Source of the DNA: Pseudonocardia sp. TRM90224
GTDB lineage: Bacteria; Actinomycetota; Actinomycetes; Mycobacteriales; Pseudonocardiaceae
DNA: 64,000 bases
NCBI RefSeq assembly: GCF_021245725.1
Contig: NZ_JAJGSX010000007.1
Span: 124,001-188,000 of the forward strand
Reading direction: 5' to 3'
A model generated the notes under the pieces. The model had not been told where the DNA came from and did not search any database. It worked only from the letters and a program-made list of their open reading frames with translations. Both the position numbers and the translations under genes were made by a program. This document shows positions 42,185 through 51,468 of this stretch, in pieces (positions within the stretch are counted from its first letter, which is position 1; each line of letters begins with the position of its first letter).

Positions 42185-44287
42185 TCAGAGCGGGGTGGCG
42201 TGGACGATCACGGCTTCGCCCGGGTTGAGCATCGGCGCGGCCAACCCGACGTGCACCAGCGCGGCGCCGGGCAGCTCGGCGCCCGGGTCCAGCCAGCCCG
42301 GCAGCGCGCGGCCGGCCGTCCCCGCCTCGGGGCGGGCACGCACCCGGTAGCGACGGTTCGCGTCCAGCCCGGGGAACAGCAGCCGCTGCGGCACCTGGTC
42401 GGGCCCGGTCGCGAGCCGCACGTAAGCGTAAACGCCCTCGCCGTCGCGCACCACGCCGTGCAGCAACGCACCCTCGCCCGCGTCGTCGGCCCGCACGGTG
42501 ACGCCGGCGTGCAGCAGCCCGCGCAGCTCCTTGTACAGCGCAGCCCATCCGCGCAGCCTGGCGACGTCCTCCGCGGGCGCCGCGGAGAGGTCCCACTCGA
42601 TTCCGGCGTGGCCGAAGAGCGACGTGGCCATGCGCAGGCCGAGGTCGGTGGTCCGGCCCGTCGTGTGCCCGACCGTCGCGCCGATGTGCGCCCCGACCAG
42701 CTCGGGCGGCAGCAGCAGGCCGGTCCACCGCTGGATCTGCTGCCGCTCGATGGCGTCGGTGTTGTCCGAGGCCCAGATCCGGTCGGTGCGGGCGAGCGTC
42801 GCGAGATCGGTGCGGGCGCCGCCCGACGAGCACGACTCGATCTCCAGCCGCGGGTGCCGCGCCCGCAGCTCGTCGAGCAGGCGTTGCACGGCGAGCGTCT
42901 GCAGGTGCACGCCGGGCCGGCCGGCGTGGACGGCTTCCAGCAGGTCGCGGTTGTGGTCCCACTTCAGCGCGTCGAGGTCGTACTCCGTGACCAGCGCGTC
43001 GAGCGCGCCGAGGACGTACGCGAACGCCTCCGGCCTCGCCAGGTCGAGGACGTGCTGGTGGCGGTACTCGCGCGGCAACCGGCCAGGCGCGGCGAGCACC
43101 CAGTCGGGGTGCGCGCGGGCCAGATCGGAGTCGAGCGAGATCATCTCCGGCTCCACCCACAGCCCGAACTGCATGCCGAGGCCCCGGACGTGCTCGACCA
43201 GCGGATGCAGCCCGGACGGCCACACGGTCGTGTCGACCGTCCAGTCGCCGAGCGAGCTGGTGTCGTCGCGCCTGCCGTGGAACCAGCCGTCGTCGAGCAC
43301 GAACCGCTCGACCCCGACGGACGCTGCGAGGTCGGCCAACGCGGTGAGCCGGGCCAGGTCGTGGTCGAAGTACACGGCCTCCCACGTGTTGAGGATGAGC
43401 GGGCGCGGCGAGCTCGGGTGCGTCGACCGCGCCCTGACGTGGGCGTGCCAGCGAGCCGACAGCCCGTCGAGACCGGTGTCGGACCACGTGGCGAGCAGCC
43501 GTGGCGCCGCGTAGCTCTCCCCCGGCGCTAGTACGACCTCGCCGGGGTGCAGCAGCTCGCCGCCGCCGAGGACGGCGCGGCCTTCGGGGATCCGCTCGGC
43601 CAGGTACACGGCGTCGCCGCCACAGGCCACGTGCACGCCCCAGACCTCGCCGGTCGCGAAGCCGAAGCCGGGCGTACCGGCGATCAGCAGCGGCGTCCGG
43701 TCGTGCCCCGGGCGGCCGCGCCACGACTCCCGCGCGCGCGTCCCGATCGTGAAGGCGGTGCGCTGCGGCGACGTCTCGCGCGCCCACCGCCCGGTGAAGT
43801 CGAGCAGCTCGCGGGCGCGCTGCGGCACGGGGAGCACAGGCGTGATCCCGTCGAGGACGTACGGGTCGGGGCCGTCGTTGCGCAGCTCGGTGTCGACCGC
43901 GGCCACGCCGGCGGCGTCGAGCGCGATCGTGACGGTGAGCGCGAGCCCCAGCTCCTTGTCGGCGGCCTCCACGGTGACGGCCGACGCCGTCGCGCGTGTG
44001 ACACCGACCACCCAACGCGGGAACGCGGCCGCACCGTCGCGATGACCCCGCACCGCGGGCCGCGCCGGCCAACCGTCAGCGGCCCCGGGCAGCACCGTGA
44101 GCGGCCACGGAACGTCCAGCGATCCGCCGCTCCGCCCTGGTACGAGAGCCGCGACGAGGTCGGCCGCCCCGTCGCCGAGGTCGACGTCGGCGCCCCAGTG
44201 CAGCACGCGCGGCAGGTCGGGACCGCTCACGTCCAGCAGCAGCGAGACGCCACCGCCCCGTAGAGCGATGTTCGTACTTGTCGACAT
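42185..44287 (-). CDS. Alpha-galactosidase, glycoside hydrolase family 36
   Basis: A 700-residue GH36 enzyme that hydrolyses alpha-1,6-galactosides such as melibiose and raffinose. The nucleophile Asp is in LKWDHNRD (about residue 444), the binding motif CSSGGARTD follows, and the acid/base Asp is in IWASDNTDA. The N-terminal beta-sandwich and C-terminal beta domain are present. No signal peptide is seen, so it acts inside the cell on imported sugars. It is divergent from the sugar-binding protein gene of the ABC importer; the 137-bp gap contains a TTGACT -35-like box (44324-44329) and repeated TGTT segments that may be operators for the DeoR protein. Confidence 0.93.
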   Translation of the reverse strand: MSTSTNIALRGGGVSLLLDVSGPDLPRVLHWGADVDLGDGAADLVAALVPGRSGGSLDVPWPLTVLPGAADGWPARPAVRGHRDGAAAFPRWVVGVTRATASAVTVEAADKELGLALTVTIALDAAGVAAVDTELRNDGPDPYVLDGITPVLPVPQRARELLDFTGRWARETSPQRTAFTIGTRARESWRGRPGHDRTPLLIAGTPGFGFATGEVWGVHVACGGDAVYLAERIPEGRAVLGGGELLHPGEVVLAPGESYAAPRLLATWSDTGLDGLSARWHAHVRARSTHPSSPRPLILNTWEAVYFDHDLARLTALADLAASVGVERFVLDDGWFHGRRDDTSSLGDWTVDTTVWPSGLHPLVEHVRGLGMQFGLWVEPEMISLDSDLARAHPDWVLAAPGRLPREYRHQHVLDLARPEAFAYVLGALDALVTEYDLDALKWDHNRDLLEAVHAGRPGVHLQTLAVQRLLDELRARHPRLEIESCSSGGARTDLATLARTDRIWASDNTDAIERQQIQRWTGLLLPPELVGAHIGATVGHTTGRTTDLGLRMATSLFGHAGIEWDLSAAPAEDVARLRGWAALYKELRGLLHAGVTVRADDAGEGALLHGVVRDGEGVYAYVRLATGPDQVPQRLLFPGLDANRRYRVRARPEAGTAGRALPGWLDPGAELPGAALVHVGLAAPMLNPGEAVIVHATPL

Positions 44288-44424
44288 CTGCGCGACTCCC
44301 CTGTTCGAAGTTGTTGGGAAGTATTGACTGTTCCGCCTTGCTGCGCCATCGTTCGTTCACCTCGCGGCCGGGGACGGGGCATGACGAGGAATTCGACCCT
44401 GACTTGATCACCAATGGAGGCGAC

Positions 44425-45768
44425 ATGTCCCGACCCTCGTCAGAGGCGCAGTACCTGGCACGGCTCGTGCCCCCGTCGGTCGCCGCGACCGGCATCAACC
44501 GTCGCGCGCTGCTGCGGGGTGCCCTCGGCGGCGCCACGCTGCTCGGCGCCACGAGCCTGCTCGCCGCCTGCGGCTCCGGCGGCGGCAGCGGCTCCGTCCC
44601 CGCTGACGGCGCTCTGACGATCGGCTCGAGCGCGTCGGACGCGGTGCCGAAGAAGGCGCTGGCCGACGTCGTGGCCGGCTTCAAGGAGCCGGGCATCACC
44701 CCGCGCATCAACACCGTCGAGCACGAGGCCTTCCAGGAGAACATCAACAACTACCTGCAGGGCTCCCCGGACGACGTCTTCACCTGGTTCGCCGGGTTCC
44801 GCATGCAGTTCTTCGCCGCGCGCGGTCTCGCGGGCGACATCAGCGACGTCTGGCAGAACGTCACCGGCATGACCGAGGCGCTCAAGAAGCAGTCGACCGG
44901 CGAGGACGGCAAGCAGTACTTCATCCCCAGCACGTACTACCCGTGGGCCGTGTACTACCGGCCGAGCGTGTGGGCCGAGAAGGGCTACACCGCGCCGAAG
45001 ACGCTGGACGAGTACGTCGCGCTCGGCGAGAAGATGAAGCAGGACGGCCTGGTCCCGATCGCGTTCGCCGACAAGGACGGCTGGCCGGCCATGGGCACGT
45101 TCGACCAGCTCAACCTGCGCATCAACGGCTACGACTTCCACGTCGGGCTGATGGCGGGCAAGGAGTCGTGGGACACGCCGCAGGTCAAGAACGTCTTCGA
45201 CACCTGGCGCCGGCTGCTGCCGCTGCACCAGCCCGACTCACTGGGCCGCGAGTGGCAGGAGGCCGCGCAGGCGATCCAGCAGAAGAAGGCCGGCATGATG
45301 GTCTTCGGCATGTTCATCGGCGAGCAGTTCAACGAGGGCGCCGACCGCGAGGACCTCGACTTCTTCCCGTTCCCCGAGGTCGACTCCCGCATCGGCACCG
45401 ACGCCATCGAGGCGCCGATCGACGGCTACATGATGTCGGCGCGGCCGAAGAACGAGCCGGGCGCCAAGAAGTTCCTCAGCTACCTCTCCAGCCCGGCGGC
45501 GCAGGACGTGCAGGTCAAGGCCAACCCGACGGTCGTCGCGACCAACTCCGCCGCCACCACCACCGGCTACTCGGCGCTGCAGAAGAAGGCCATCGAGTAC
45601 GTGGCGAGCGCCAAGTCGATCGCCCAGTTCATGGACCGCGACACCCGCCCCGACTTCGCCTCGACGGTGATGATCCCGGCGATCCAGCAGTTCATCTCGA
45701 ACCCGAACGACATCGACGGGCTCGTCAAGAGCATCGAGAGCCAGAAGAAGACGATCTTCACGGGCTGA
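44425..45768 (+). CDS. ABC sugar-binding lipoprotein
   Basis: A 447-residue solute-binding protein exported by Tat: RRALLRG in the signal peptide, then the lipobox LLAAC and a Gly/Ser linker. The body matches family 1 carbohydrate-binding proteins (ALTIGSSASDAVPKKALADVVAGF and onward). GGAGG lies before ATG 44425, which is chosen over an upstream in-frame start that overlaps the GH36 promoter. It heads the importer operon with two permeases. An importer ATPase is not in the cluster, so a shared MsiK-like ATPase is probable. Confidence 0.9.
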   Translation: MSRPSSEAQYLARLVPPSVAATGINRRALLRGALGGATLLGATSLLAACGSGGGSGSVPADGALTIGSSASDAVPKKALADVVAGFKEPGITPRINTVEHEAFQENINNYLQGSPDDVFTWFAGFRMQFFAARGLAGDISDVWQNVTGMTEALKKQSTGEDGKQYFIPSTYYPWAVYYRPSVWAEKGYTAPKTLDEYVALGEKMKQDGLVPIAFADKDGWPAMGTFDQLNLRINGYDFHVGLMAGKESWDTPQVKNVFDTWRRLLPLHQPDSLGREWQEAAQAIQQKKAGMMVFGMFIGEQFNEGADREDLDFFPFPEVDSRIGTDAIEAPIDGYMMSARPKNEPGAKKFLSYLSSPAAQDVQVKANPTVVATNSAATTTGYSALQKKAIEYVASAKSIAQFMDRDTRPDFASTVMIPAIQQFISNPNDIDGLVKSIESQKKTIFTG

Positions 45769-45772
45769 TGTG

Positions 45773-46723
45773 ATGACCACACAACAGACCGCACCCCCGA
45801 AGGCGGGCGCGGCGGCCACCGCGCCCGCCGGCCGCGTCAACCGGCGCGTCCGCCGGCTCACCGGGCTCGACCTGGTGGTCGTCTCGCTCATGGTGGCGAT
45901 CCCGACGCTCGCCGTGCTGGTACTCGTCTGGTTCCCCGCCGTCGCGTCGGTCCTGCTGTCGTTCACCAACTGGGACGGCGTCGGATCGATCGGCGACATC
46001 GACTGGATCGGCGGGACGAACTACGTCAACGTCGCGACCAACTACCCGCCGTTCTGGCCGGCGCTGCAGCACAACATCATCTGGTTCGCGGTGCTGTTCC
46101 TCTTCGCGACGCCGGTCGGCATGTTCTTCGCGGTGCTGCTGGACAAGGAGATCCGGTTCACCCGCTTCTACCAGACCGCGATCTACCTGCCGGTCGTGCT
46201 CTCGCTCGCGTTGACCGGCTTCGTCTGGCAGCTGCTCTACTCGCGTGACCAGGGCCTGATCAACGGGCTGCTGGGGACGCAGATCGACTGGTACGGCGAC
46301 CCGAACTACAACCTGTGGGCCGCGATCGTCGCGACGTGCTGGAAGCACATCGGCTACATCATGTTGCTCTACTTGGCCGGCCTGAAGGCGGTGGACGCCT
46401 CATTGCGCGAGGCGGCCTCGATCGACGGCGCAAACGAGCGGCAGACGTTCTTCCGGATCGTCTTCCCGGTGATGCGCCCCATCAACGTGATCGTCCTGGT
46501 GATCACGGTGATCGAGTCGCTGCGCGCGTTCGACCTGGTCTGGGTGATCAACAAGGGCCGCAACGGGCTGGAGCTGATCGCGGCGCTGGTCACGGCGAAC
46601 GTCGTCGGGGAAGCGAGCCGGATCGGCTTCGGCTCGGCGATGGCGACGATCATGCTCGCGATCAGCTCCGTCTTCGTCGCGATCTACGTCACGATCGTGA
46701 CGCGAGAGGAGCGCCAGTCATGA
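45773..46723 (+). CDS. ABC sugar permease (MalF type)
   Basis: A 316-residue permease with six membrane segments and the EAA loop EAASIDGANERQTFFRIVFPVMRP, where the ATPase docks. The N-terminus is cytoplasmic and basic. A GTG at 45770 is an alternative start. It overlaps the next permease by ATGA. It forms the channel with that protein for the sugar delivered by the lipoprotein. Confidence 0.92.
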   Translation: MTTQQTAPPKAGAAATAPAGRVNRRVRRLTGLDLVVVSLMVAIPTLAVLVLVWFPAVASVLLSFTNWDGVGSIGDIDWIGGTNYVNVATNYPPFWPALQHNIIWFAVLFLFATPVGMFFAVLLDKEIRFTRFYQTAIYLPVVLSLALTGFVWQLLYSRDQGLINGLLGTQIDWYGDPNYNLWAAIVATCWKHIGYIMLLYLAGLKAVDASLREAASIDGANERQTFFRIVFPVMRPINVIVLVITVIESLRAFDLVWVINKGRNGLELIAALVTANVVGEASRIGFGSAMATIMLAISSVFVAIYVTIVTREERQS

Positions 46724-47634
46724 CCGCCGTGCTCGAGACCCCGCCGGGAACGACCGGCGGGTCGCTGCTGCCGACGAAGCACCGGCCCGGGCCGCGCCGC
46801 ATCCTGCTGCACGTCTTCCTCGCGCTGGCCTCGCTCGGGTTCCTGTTCCCGCTGGTGTGGGCGGTGCTGAACTCGTTCCGCGACTACGAGTACACCGCCA
46901 TCCACGGCTACGTCTCGTTCGGCGGGTTCACGCTCGACAACTACGCCGAGGCGTGGGTGCGCGGCGACTTCGGGCTGCACTTCTGGAACTCGCTGATCAT
47001 CACGGTGCCGGCGGTGCTGATCACGCTGCTGCTGGCGTCGTGCATGGGCTTCGTGCTCTCGCGGTTCAGCTTCCGCTTCAACACGACGCTGCTCGCGGTG
47101 TTCCTCGCCGCGAACCTGCTGCCGCCGCAGGCGCTGCTGATCCCGATCTACCGGATGTTCCGCAGTGCGGAGGTGCCGTACTGGCTCAGCGACTCGGGGA
47201 CGCTGCTCAACACCCATCTCGGCGTGATCGCCGTGAACGTGGCGTTCCAGCTCGGGTTCTGCACGTTCGTGCTCAGCAACTACATGCGCACGATCCCGCG
47301 GGAGATCTACGAGTCGGCCCGGGTCGACGGCGCGAGCGTGACGCGCCAGTTCCTCCAGCTGACGCTGCCGCTGTGCCGGCCACCGCTCGCCGCGCTGGCG
47401 ACGCTGCAGGTGACGTGGGTCTACAACGAGTTCTTCTGGGCGACGGTGCTGCTGCAGAGCGGCGACAAGTACCCGATCACCAGCTCGTTGAACAACCTGC
47501 GTGGCGAGTACTTCACCGATTACAACCTGCTGTCGGCGGGGTCCGTGCTGATCATGCTGCCGGTGCTGCTGATCTTCTTCCTGCTGCAGCGGCAGTTCGT
47601 CGCAGGCCTGACGCTCGGCGCCACGAAGGGCTAG
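46720..47634 (+). CDS. ABC sugar permease (MalG type)
   Basis: A 304-residue permease with six membrane segments and EAA loop ESARVDGASVTRQFLQLTLPLCRPPL. It is the partner of the preceding permease, and the ATGA junction gives equal synthesis. The likely cargo is an alpha-galactoside or galactose, judged from the GH36 and Leloir genes around it. Confidence 0.92.
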   Translation: MTAVLETPPGTTGGSLLPTKHRPGPRRILLHVFLALASLGFLFPLVWAVLNSFRDYEYTAIHGYVSFGGFTLDNYAEAWVRGDFGLHFWNSLIITVPAVLITLLLASCMGFVLSRFSFRFNTTLLAVFLAANLLPPQALLIPIYRMFRSAEVPYWLSDSGTLLNTHLGVIAVNVAFQLGFCTFVLSNYMRTIPREIYESARVDGASVTRQFLQLTLPLCRPPLAALATLQVTWVYNEFFWATVLLQSGDKYPITSSLNNLRGEYFTDYNLLSAGSVLIMLPVLLIFFLLQRQFVAGLTLGATKG

Positions 47635-47721
47635 CTCATCCACTATGGATCTCGGCGGCTTACCGGGCGGCGCTGCTGCCATCATGAGGGCGCGCCACAC
47701 CGGCGAACGGGGAGAGAACTG

Positions 47722-48489
47722 ATGCTCGCGCGGCAACGCCAGGAACTGATCCTGGACGAGGTGCGCCGGACCGGCGGGGCACGGGTCTCCGAGCTCGTCG
47801 ACCGGCTCGGGGTCTCCGACATGACCGTCCGGCGCGACATCGAGGTGCTCGCCGGGCGCGGGCTCGTCACCCGCGTCCACGGCGGGGCGACGCTGGCCGG
47901 CAGCAGCGTCGACGAGCCCGGCTTCGTCGCGAAGTCGGGCTTGCACACCACCGCGAAGCAGGCGATCGCGACGGCGGCCGCGCAGCTCGTCGAGGCGGGG
48001 GCGTCGGTGGCGCTCTCGGCGGGCACCACCACGCACGCCGTGGCGTCGGCGCTGCTGGGCGTGCCGCGGCTGACCGTCGTCACGAACTCCCTGCGGGTGG
48101 CCGAGGTGCTGCACGAGTCGGGGCGGGACGATCTCACCGTGGTGATCACCGGTGGGGTGCGCACCCCGTCCGACGCGCTGGTCGGCCCGGTCGCGGTGGC
48201 CGCGCTGCGCGGGCTGCACGTCGACTGGCTGCTGCTCGGGGTGCACGGGATGGACGCCGAGGCGGGGTTCACCACACCGAACCTCGTCGAGGCGGAGACG
48301 AACAGGGCGCTGGTGGCGAGCGCACGCAGGGTCGCGGTGGTCGCGGACAACTCGAAATGGGGAGTGGTGGGTTTGAGCACGATCGCGGCGCTGGACGAGG
48401 TCGACGTCGTGGTGACCGACACCGGGCTGGAGCCCGGTGCCAGGTCGGTGCTGGAGAACTCGTGCGGTCGGCTGGTGCTCGCCGCATGA
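47722..48489 (+). CDS. DeoR family regulator of the galactose genes
   Basis: A 255-residue regulator. The DNA-binding domain is GARVSELVDRLGVSDMTVRRDIEVLAGRGLVTRVHGGA, followed by a sugar-phosphate-binding domain (VALSAGTTTHAVASAL, VTNSLRVAEVL). GGGGAGAG precedes the ATG. It is translationally coupled to galT by an ATGA overlap, so it probably represses the Leloir genes and perhaps the importer and GH36 genes until galactose-1-phosphate or a similar effector appears. Confidence 0.9.
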   Translation: MLARQRQELILDEVRRTGGARVSELVDRLGVSDMTVRRDIEVLAGRGLVTRVHGGATLAGSSVDEPGFVAKSGLHTTAKQAIATAAAQLVEAGASVALSAGTTTHAVASALLGVPRLTVVTNSLRVAEVLHESGRDDLTVVITGGVRTPSDALVGPVAVAALRGLHVDWLLLGVHGMDAEAGFTTPNLVEAETNRALVASARRVAVVADNSKWGVVGLSTIAALDEVDVVVTDTGLEPGARSVLENSCGRLVLAA

Positions 48490-49613
48490 GTGCGACCGTA
48501 CGACGGACCGACGCCCGCATGGCCGACGGGCGTGAGCTGTTCTACTTCGACGACACCGAGCCCTACGCGAGCGGCGGGGCGAGCCGCGCGGTTCCCGACA
48601 CGCGTGACCTGCCGCCGGTGCAGCACGGCTCGACGATGCGGTTCGACGTGCTCACCGGCGAGTGGGTGACGATCGCCGCGCACCGCCAGGACCGCACGTT
48701 CCTCCCGCCGCCCGACGAGTGCCCGCTCTGCCCGACCGGGCGCGGCTCGGAGCCGTCGGAGATCCCGGCGGCCGACTACGACGTCGTGGTGTTCGAGAAC
48801 CGGTTCCCGTCGTTCTCCCAGCATCCCGACCCGGACGTCGCGCCCGCCGTCGACGGCGACCCGCTCTGGTCGCAGCGGCCCGCGGTCGGCCGGTGCGAGG
48901 TCGTCTGCTTCACGAGCGACCACAAGGGGTCGTTCGCGAACCTGCCCCCGTCGCGGGTCCGCACGGTGATCGAGGCGTGGGCGAACCGCACGGCGGAGCT
49001 CTCCGCGCTGCCCGGTGTCGAGCAGGTGTTCCCGTTCGAGAACCGCGGGCCGGAGATCGGGGTGACGCTGGAGCACCCGCACGGGCAGATCTACGCGTTC
49101 CCGTTCGTCACGCCGCGCACCGCGCAGCTGATCACGAGGGCGGGCGCGCACCGGCAGCGCACCGGCCGCGACCTGATGGGCGACGTGCTCGACGCCGAGC
49201 GCAAGTCCGGCAGCCGGATCGTGCTCGACGGCGAGCGCTGGACGGCGTTCGTCCCCGCCGCGGCGCGCTGGCCCGTCGAGGCGCACCTCGTGCCGCACCG
49301 CGCGGTCCCCGACTTCGCGGCGCTCGACGACGACGAGCGCGCCGAGCTGGCCGTCATGTACCTCGACCTGCTGCGCAGGCTCGACCGCTCGCTCGGCGAG
49401 CTCTCCCAGCTGCCCTACATCGCCGGCTGGCACCAGGCGCCGGTGCACACCGGACGCGACCTCACCCGGCTGCACCTGCAGCTGTTCTCGCTGCGCAGGG
49501 CCCCGGGGAAGCTCAAGTACCTCGCGGGCTCCGAGTCGGGCATGGGCGCGTGGGTCAACGACGCATCACCGGAGCGGATCGCGCAGCGGCTCCGCGACGC
49601 AGGAGGATCATGA
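48486..49613 (+). CDS. galT: Galactose-1-phosphate uridylyltransferase
   Basis: A 375-residue GalT, the second Leloir enzyme, exchanging UMP between UDP-glucose and galactose-1-phosphate. The active-site motif EHPHGQ with the nucleophile His is at about residue 198. Zinc-type residues are seen in DECPLCPTG (about 80), and PFENRGPE precedes the active site. It sits between the DeoR gene and galK with ATGA overlaps on both sides. Confidence 0.95.
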   Translation: MSATVRRTDARMADGRELFYFDDTEPYASGGASRAVPDTRDLPPVQHGSTMRFDVLTGEWVTIAAHRQDRTFLPPPDECPLCPTGRGSEPSEIPAADYDVVVFENRFPSFSQHPDPDVAPAVDGDPLWSQRPAVGRCEVVCFTSDHKGSFANLPPSRVRTVIEAWANRTAELSALPGVEQVFPFENRGPEIGVTLEHPHGQIYAFPFVTPRTAQLITRAGAHRQRTGRDLMGDVLDAERKSGSRIVLDGERWTAFVPAAARWPVEAHLVPHRAVPDFAALDDDERAELAVMYLDLLRRLDRSLGELSQLPYIAGWHQAPVHTGRDLTRLHLQLFSLRRAPGKLKYLAGSESGMGAWVNDASPERIAQRLRDAGGS

Positions 49614-50752
49614 GCACGTTCGAGGAGCTGTTCGGCCGCCCACCGGACGGACGGTGGGCAGCGCCGGGCAGGGTCAACCTGATCGGTGAGCACGTCGACT
49701 ACGCGAACGGGCTGTGCCTGCCGTTCGCGATCGCCGAGCGGACCGTCGTGCAGGTCGCCGCCCGCACCGACGACGTGCTGCGGCTGCGCAGCAGCGCGGA
49801 GGACGACGGCTTCGAGGGCACGATCGACGGCGTCGGGCCGGGCGCACCGGGGGCGTGGGCCGGCTACGCGGCCGGCGTGCTGTGGGCGCTGCGCGCCGCT
49901 GGGCACACCGTGCGCGGCATCGATCTCCTGGTCACCGCCACCGTCCCGCTCGGCGCCGGGCTCTCGTCGTCGGCCGCGCTCGAATGCGCGACCGCGCTCG
50001 CCGTCGACGACCTGTTCGGGCTCGGGCTCGGCGGCTCCGACAAGGGGCGCCGGACGCTCGCTGCCGCGTGCATCCGGGCGGAGAACGACGTCGTCGGCGC
50101 GCAGACCGGCGGGATGGACCAGGCGGCGTCGCTGCTCTGCACCCAGGGGCACGCGCTGCTGCTCGACACGCGCGACGGCTCGACCCGCCAGGTGCCGTTC
50201 GCGCCCGGCGACGCGGGTCTCGCCGTGCTGGTGATCGACACGAAGGTCCGCCACCGGCTCGCCGACAGCGAGTACGGCAACCGGCGGGCGTCGGTGGAGA
50301 AGGCCGCGGCCGCGCTCGGGCGGCCCGACCTGCGCGACGCGACGCTGGCGGACATCGAGCCGCTCGGGGAAGGCGGCAACGGGGAGCTGCTGCGGCGGGC
50401 GCGGCACGTCGTCACCGAGATCGCGCGCGTGCGGGAGACCGTCGAGCTGCTCGACCGGGGCGACCTGGCCGGCGTCGGCCCGGTGCTGGACGCCTCGCAC
50501 CGCTCGCTCGCGGGCGACTTCGAGCTGTCCTGCCCGGAGCTCGACCTCGCGTGCGCGACGGCGAACGCGTCGGGCGCGCTGGGTGCGCGGCTCGTCGGCG
50601 GCGGGTTCGGCGGCTCGGCGATCGCGCTGGTGCCGGCGGACCGGCTCGCCGCGGTAGCGGCAGACGTCACGGCGGCGTTCCAGGACGCGGGCTACAAAAA
50701 GCCGGACATCCGCACAGCAGAACCGTCAGCGGGAGCGGCGCGCGACACGTGA
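49610..50752 (+). CDS. galK: Galactokinase
   Basis: A 380-residue GHMP kinase phosphorylating galactose at C1. The galactokinase signature GRVNLIGEHVDY (residues about 20-31), the ATP loop PLGAGLSSSAALE (about 118-130) and the GGFGGSAIAL motif (about 325) are all present. AGGAGG lies before the ATG, which also overlaps the galT stop. The cluster lacks galE and a mutarotase. It ends with a long palindrome (50756-50816). Confidence 0.95.
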   Translation: MSTFEELFGRPPDGRWAAPGRVNLIGEHVDYANGLCLPFAIAERTVVQVAARTDDVLRLRSSAEDDGFEGTIDGVGPGAPGAWAGYAAGVLWALRAAGHTVRGIDLLVTATVPLGAGLSSSAALECATALAVDDLFGLGLGGSDKGRRTLAAACIRAENDVVGAQTGGMDQAASLLCTQGHALLLDTRDGSTRQVPFAPGDAGLAVLVIDTKVRHRLADSEYGNRRASVEKAAAALGRPDLRDATLADIEPLGEGGNGELLRRARHVVTEIARVRETVELLDRGDLAGVGPVLDASHRSLAGDFELSCPELDLACATANASGALGARLVGGGFGGSAIALVPADRLAAVAADVTAAFQDAGYKKPDIRTAEPSAGAARDT

Positions 50753-50755
50753 GGC

Positions 50756-50816
50756 GTCGACAACGACGTTCTGGCTGTTTGTTAGCGCTCACAACAGCCA
50801 TAACGTCGTTGTCGAC
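50756..50816 (+). terminator. Long palindrome after galK
   Basis: GTCGACAACGACGTT (50756-50770) and TGGCTGT pair with ACAGCCA and AACGTCGTTGTCGAC (50802-50816). The stem is 22 bp with one mismatch and the loop is short. There is no T-run, as is usual in actinobacteria. It begins 3 bp after the galK stop. Confidence 0.7.
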
Positions 50817-50844
50817 GGGCTCCCCCGGTGCGCAAACTGGGGGC

Positions 50845-51468
50845 ATGTACGTGCCTGCGCACTTCACCGCGGACGAGCGTGACGTCCGCGAGCTGCTCTC
50901 CCGGCCCCAGGCCGCGGACCTCGTCACCATGACCGACGACGGGCTCGTGGCCACGTTCCTCCCGTTCGTGTTCGACCCCGACGCGGGCGAGCACGGCGCG
51001 TTGCTCGGGCATGTCGCCCGCAACAACGACCAGTGGAGGCGGACGCCGACGGGTGAGGCGTTGGTGATCGTGCACGGCCCCGACGCCTACATCACGCCGA
51101 ACTGGTACGCCACGAAGGCCGAGCACGGGCGCGTGGTCCCGACCTGGAACTACGTGACCGCGCACGTCTACGGCGAGCTGGTGACGCACGACGACCCGGC
51201 GTGGCTCGACGCGCTCGTCCGCAGGCTGACACAGCTGCACGAGCGCGGCGAGCCGGCACCGTGGTCGGTCGACGACGCGCCGGCGCCGTTCGTGGCGGGG
51301 CAGCTGCGTGCGATCGTCGGCGTCGAGCTGCGGATCACCCGCATCGAGGCGAAGGTGAAGCTGAGCCAGAACCGCCCACCGGCCGACATCGACGGCGTGG
51401 TCGCCGGCCTCGCCGCCCGCGGCGACACCGCAAGCTCCGAGGCGGTGAGCACGGCCCGGAAGAACTAG
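50845..51468 (+). CDS. PaiB-like FMN-binding protein
   Basis: A 207-residue protein of the PaiB/FMN-binding negative regulator family, with split-barrel sequence ADLVTMTDDGLVATFLPFVFD, LLGHVARNNDQWRRTPTGEALVIVHGPDAYITPNWYATKAEHGRVVPTWNY and LTQLHERGEPAPWSV. Family members repress transcription or act as FMN-dependent oxidoreductases. Its stop overlaps that of the convergent hydrolase by a shared CTAG (51465-51468). Confidence 0.9.
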   Translation: MYVPAHFTADERDVRELLSRPQAADLVTMTDDGLVATFLPFVFDPDAGEHGALLGHVARNNDQWRRTPTGEALVIVHGPDAYITPNWYATKAEHGRVVPTWNYVTAHVYGELVTHDDPAWLDALVRRLTQLHERGEPAPWSVDDAPAPFVAGQLRAIVGVELRITRIEAKVKLSQNRPPADIDGVVAGLAARGDTASSEAVSTARKN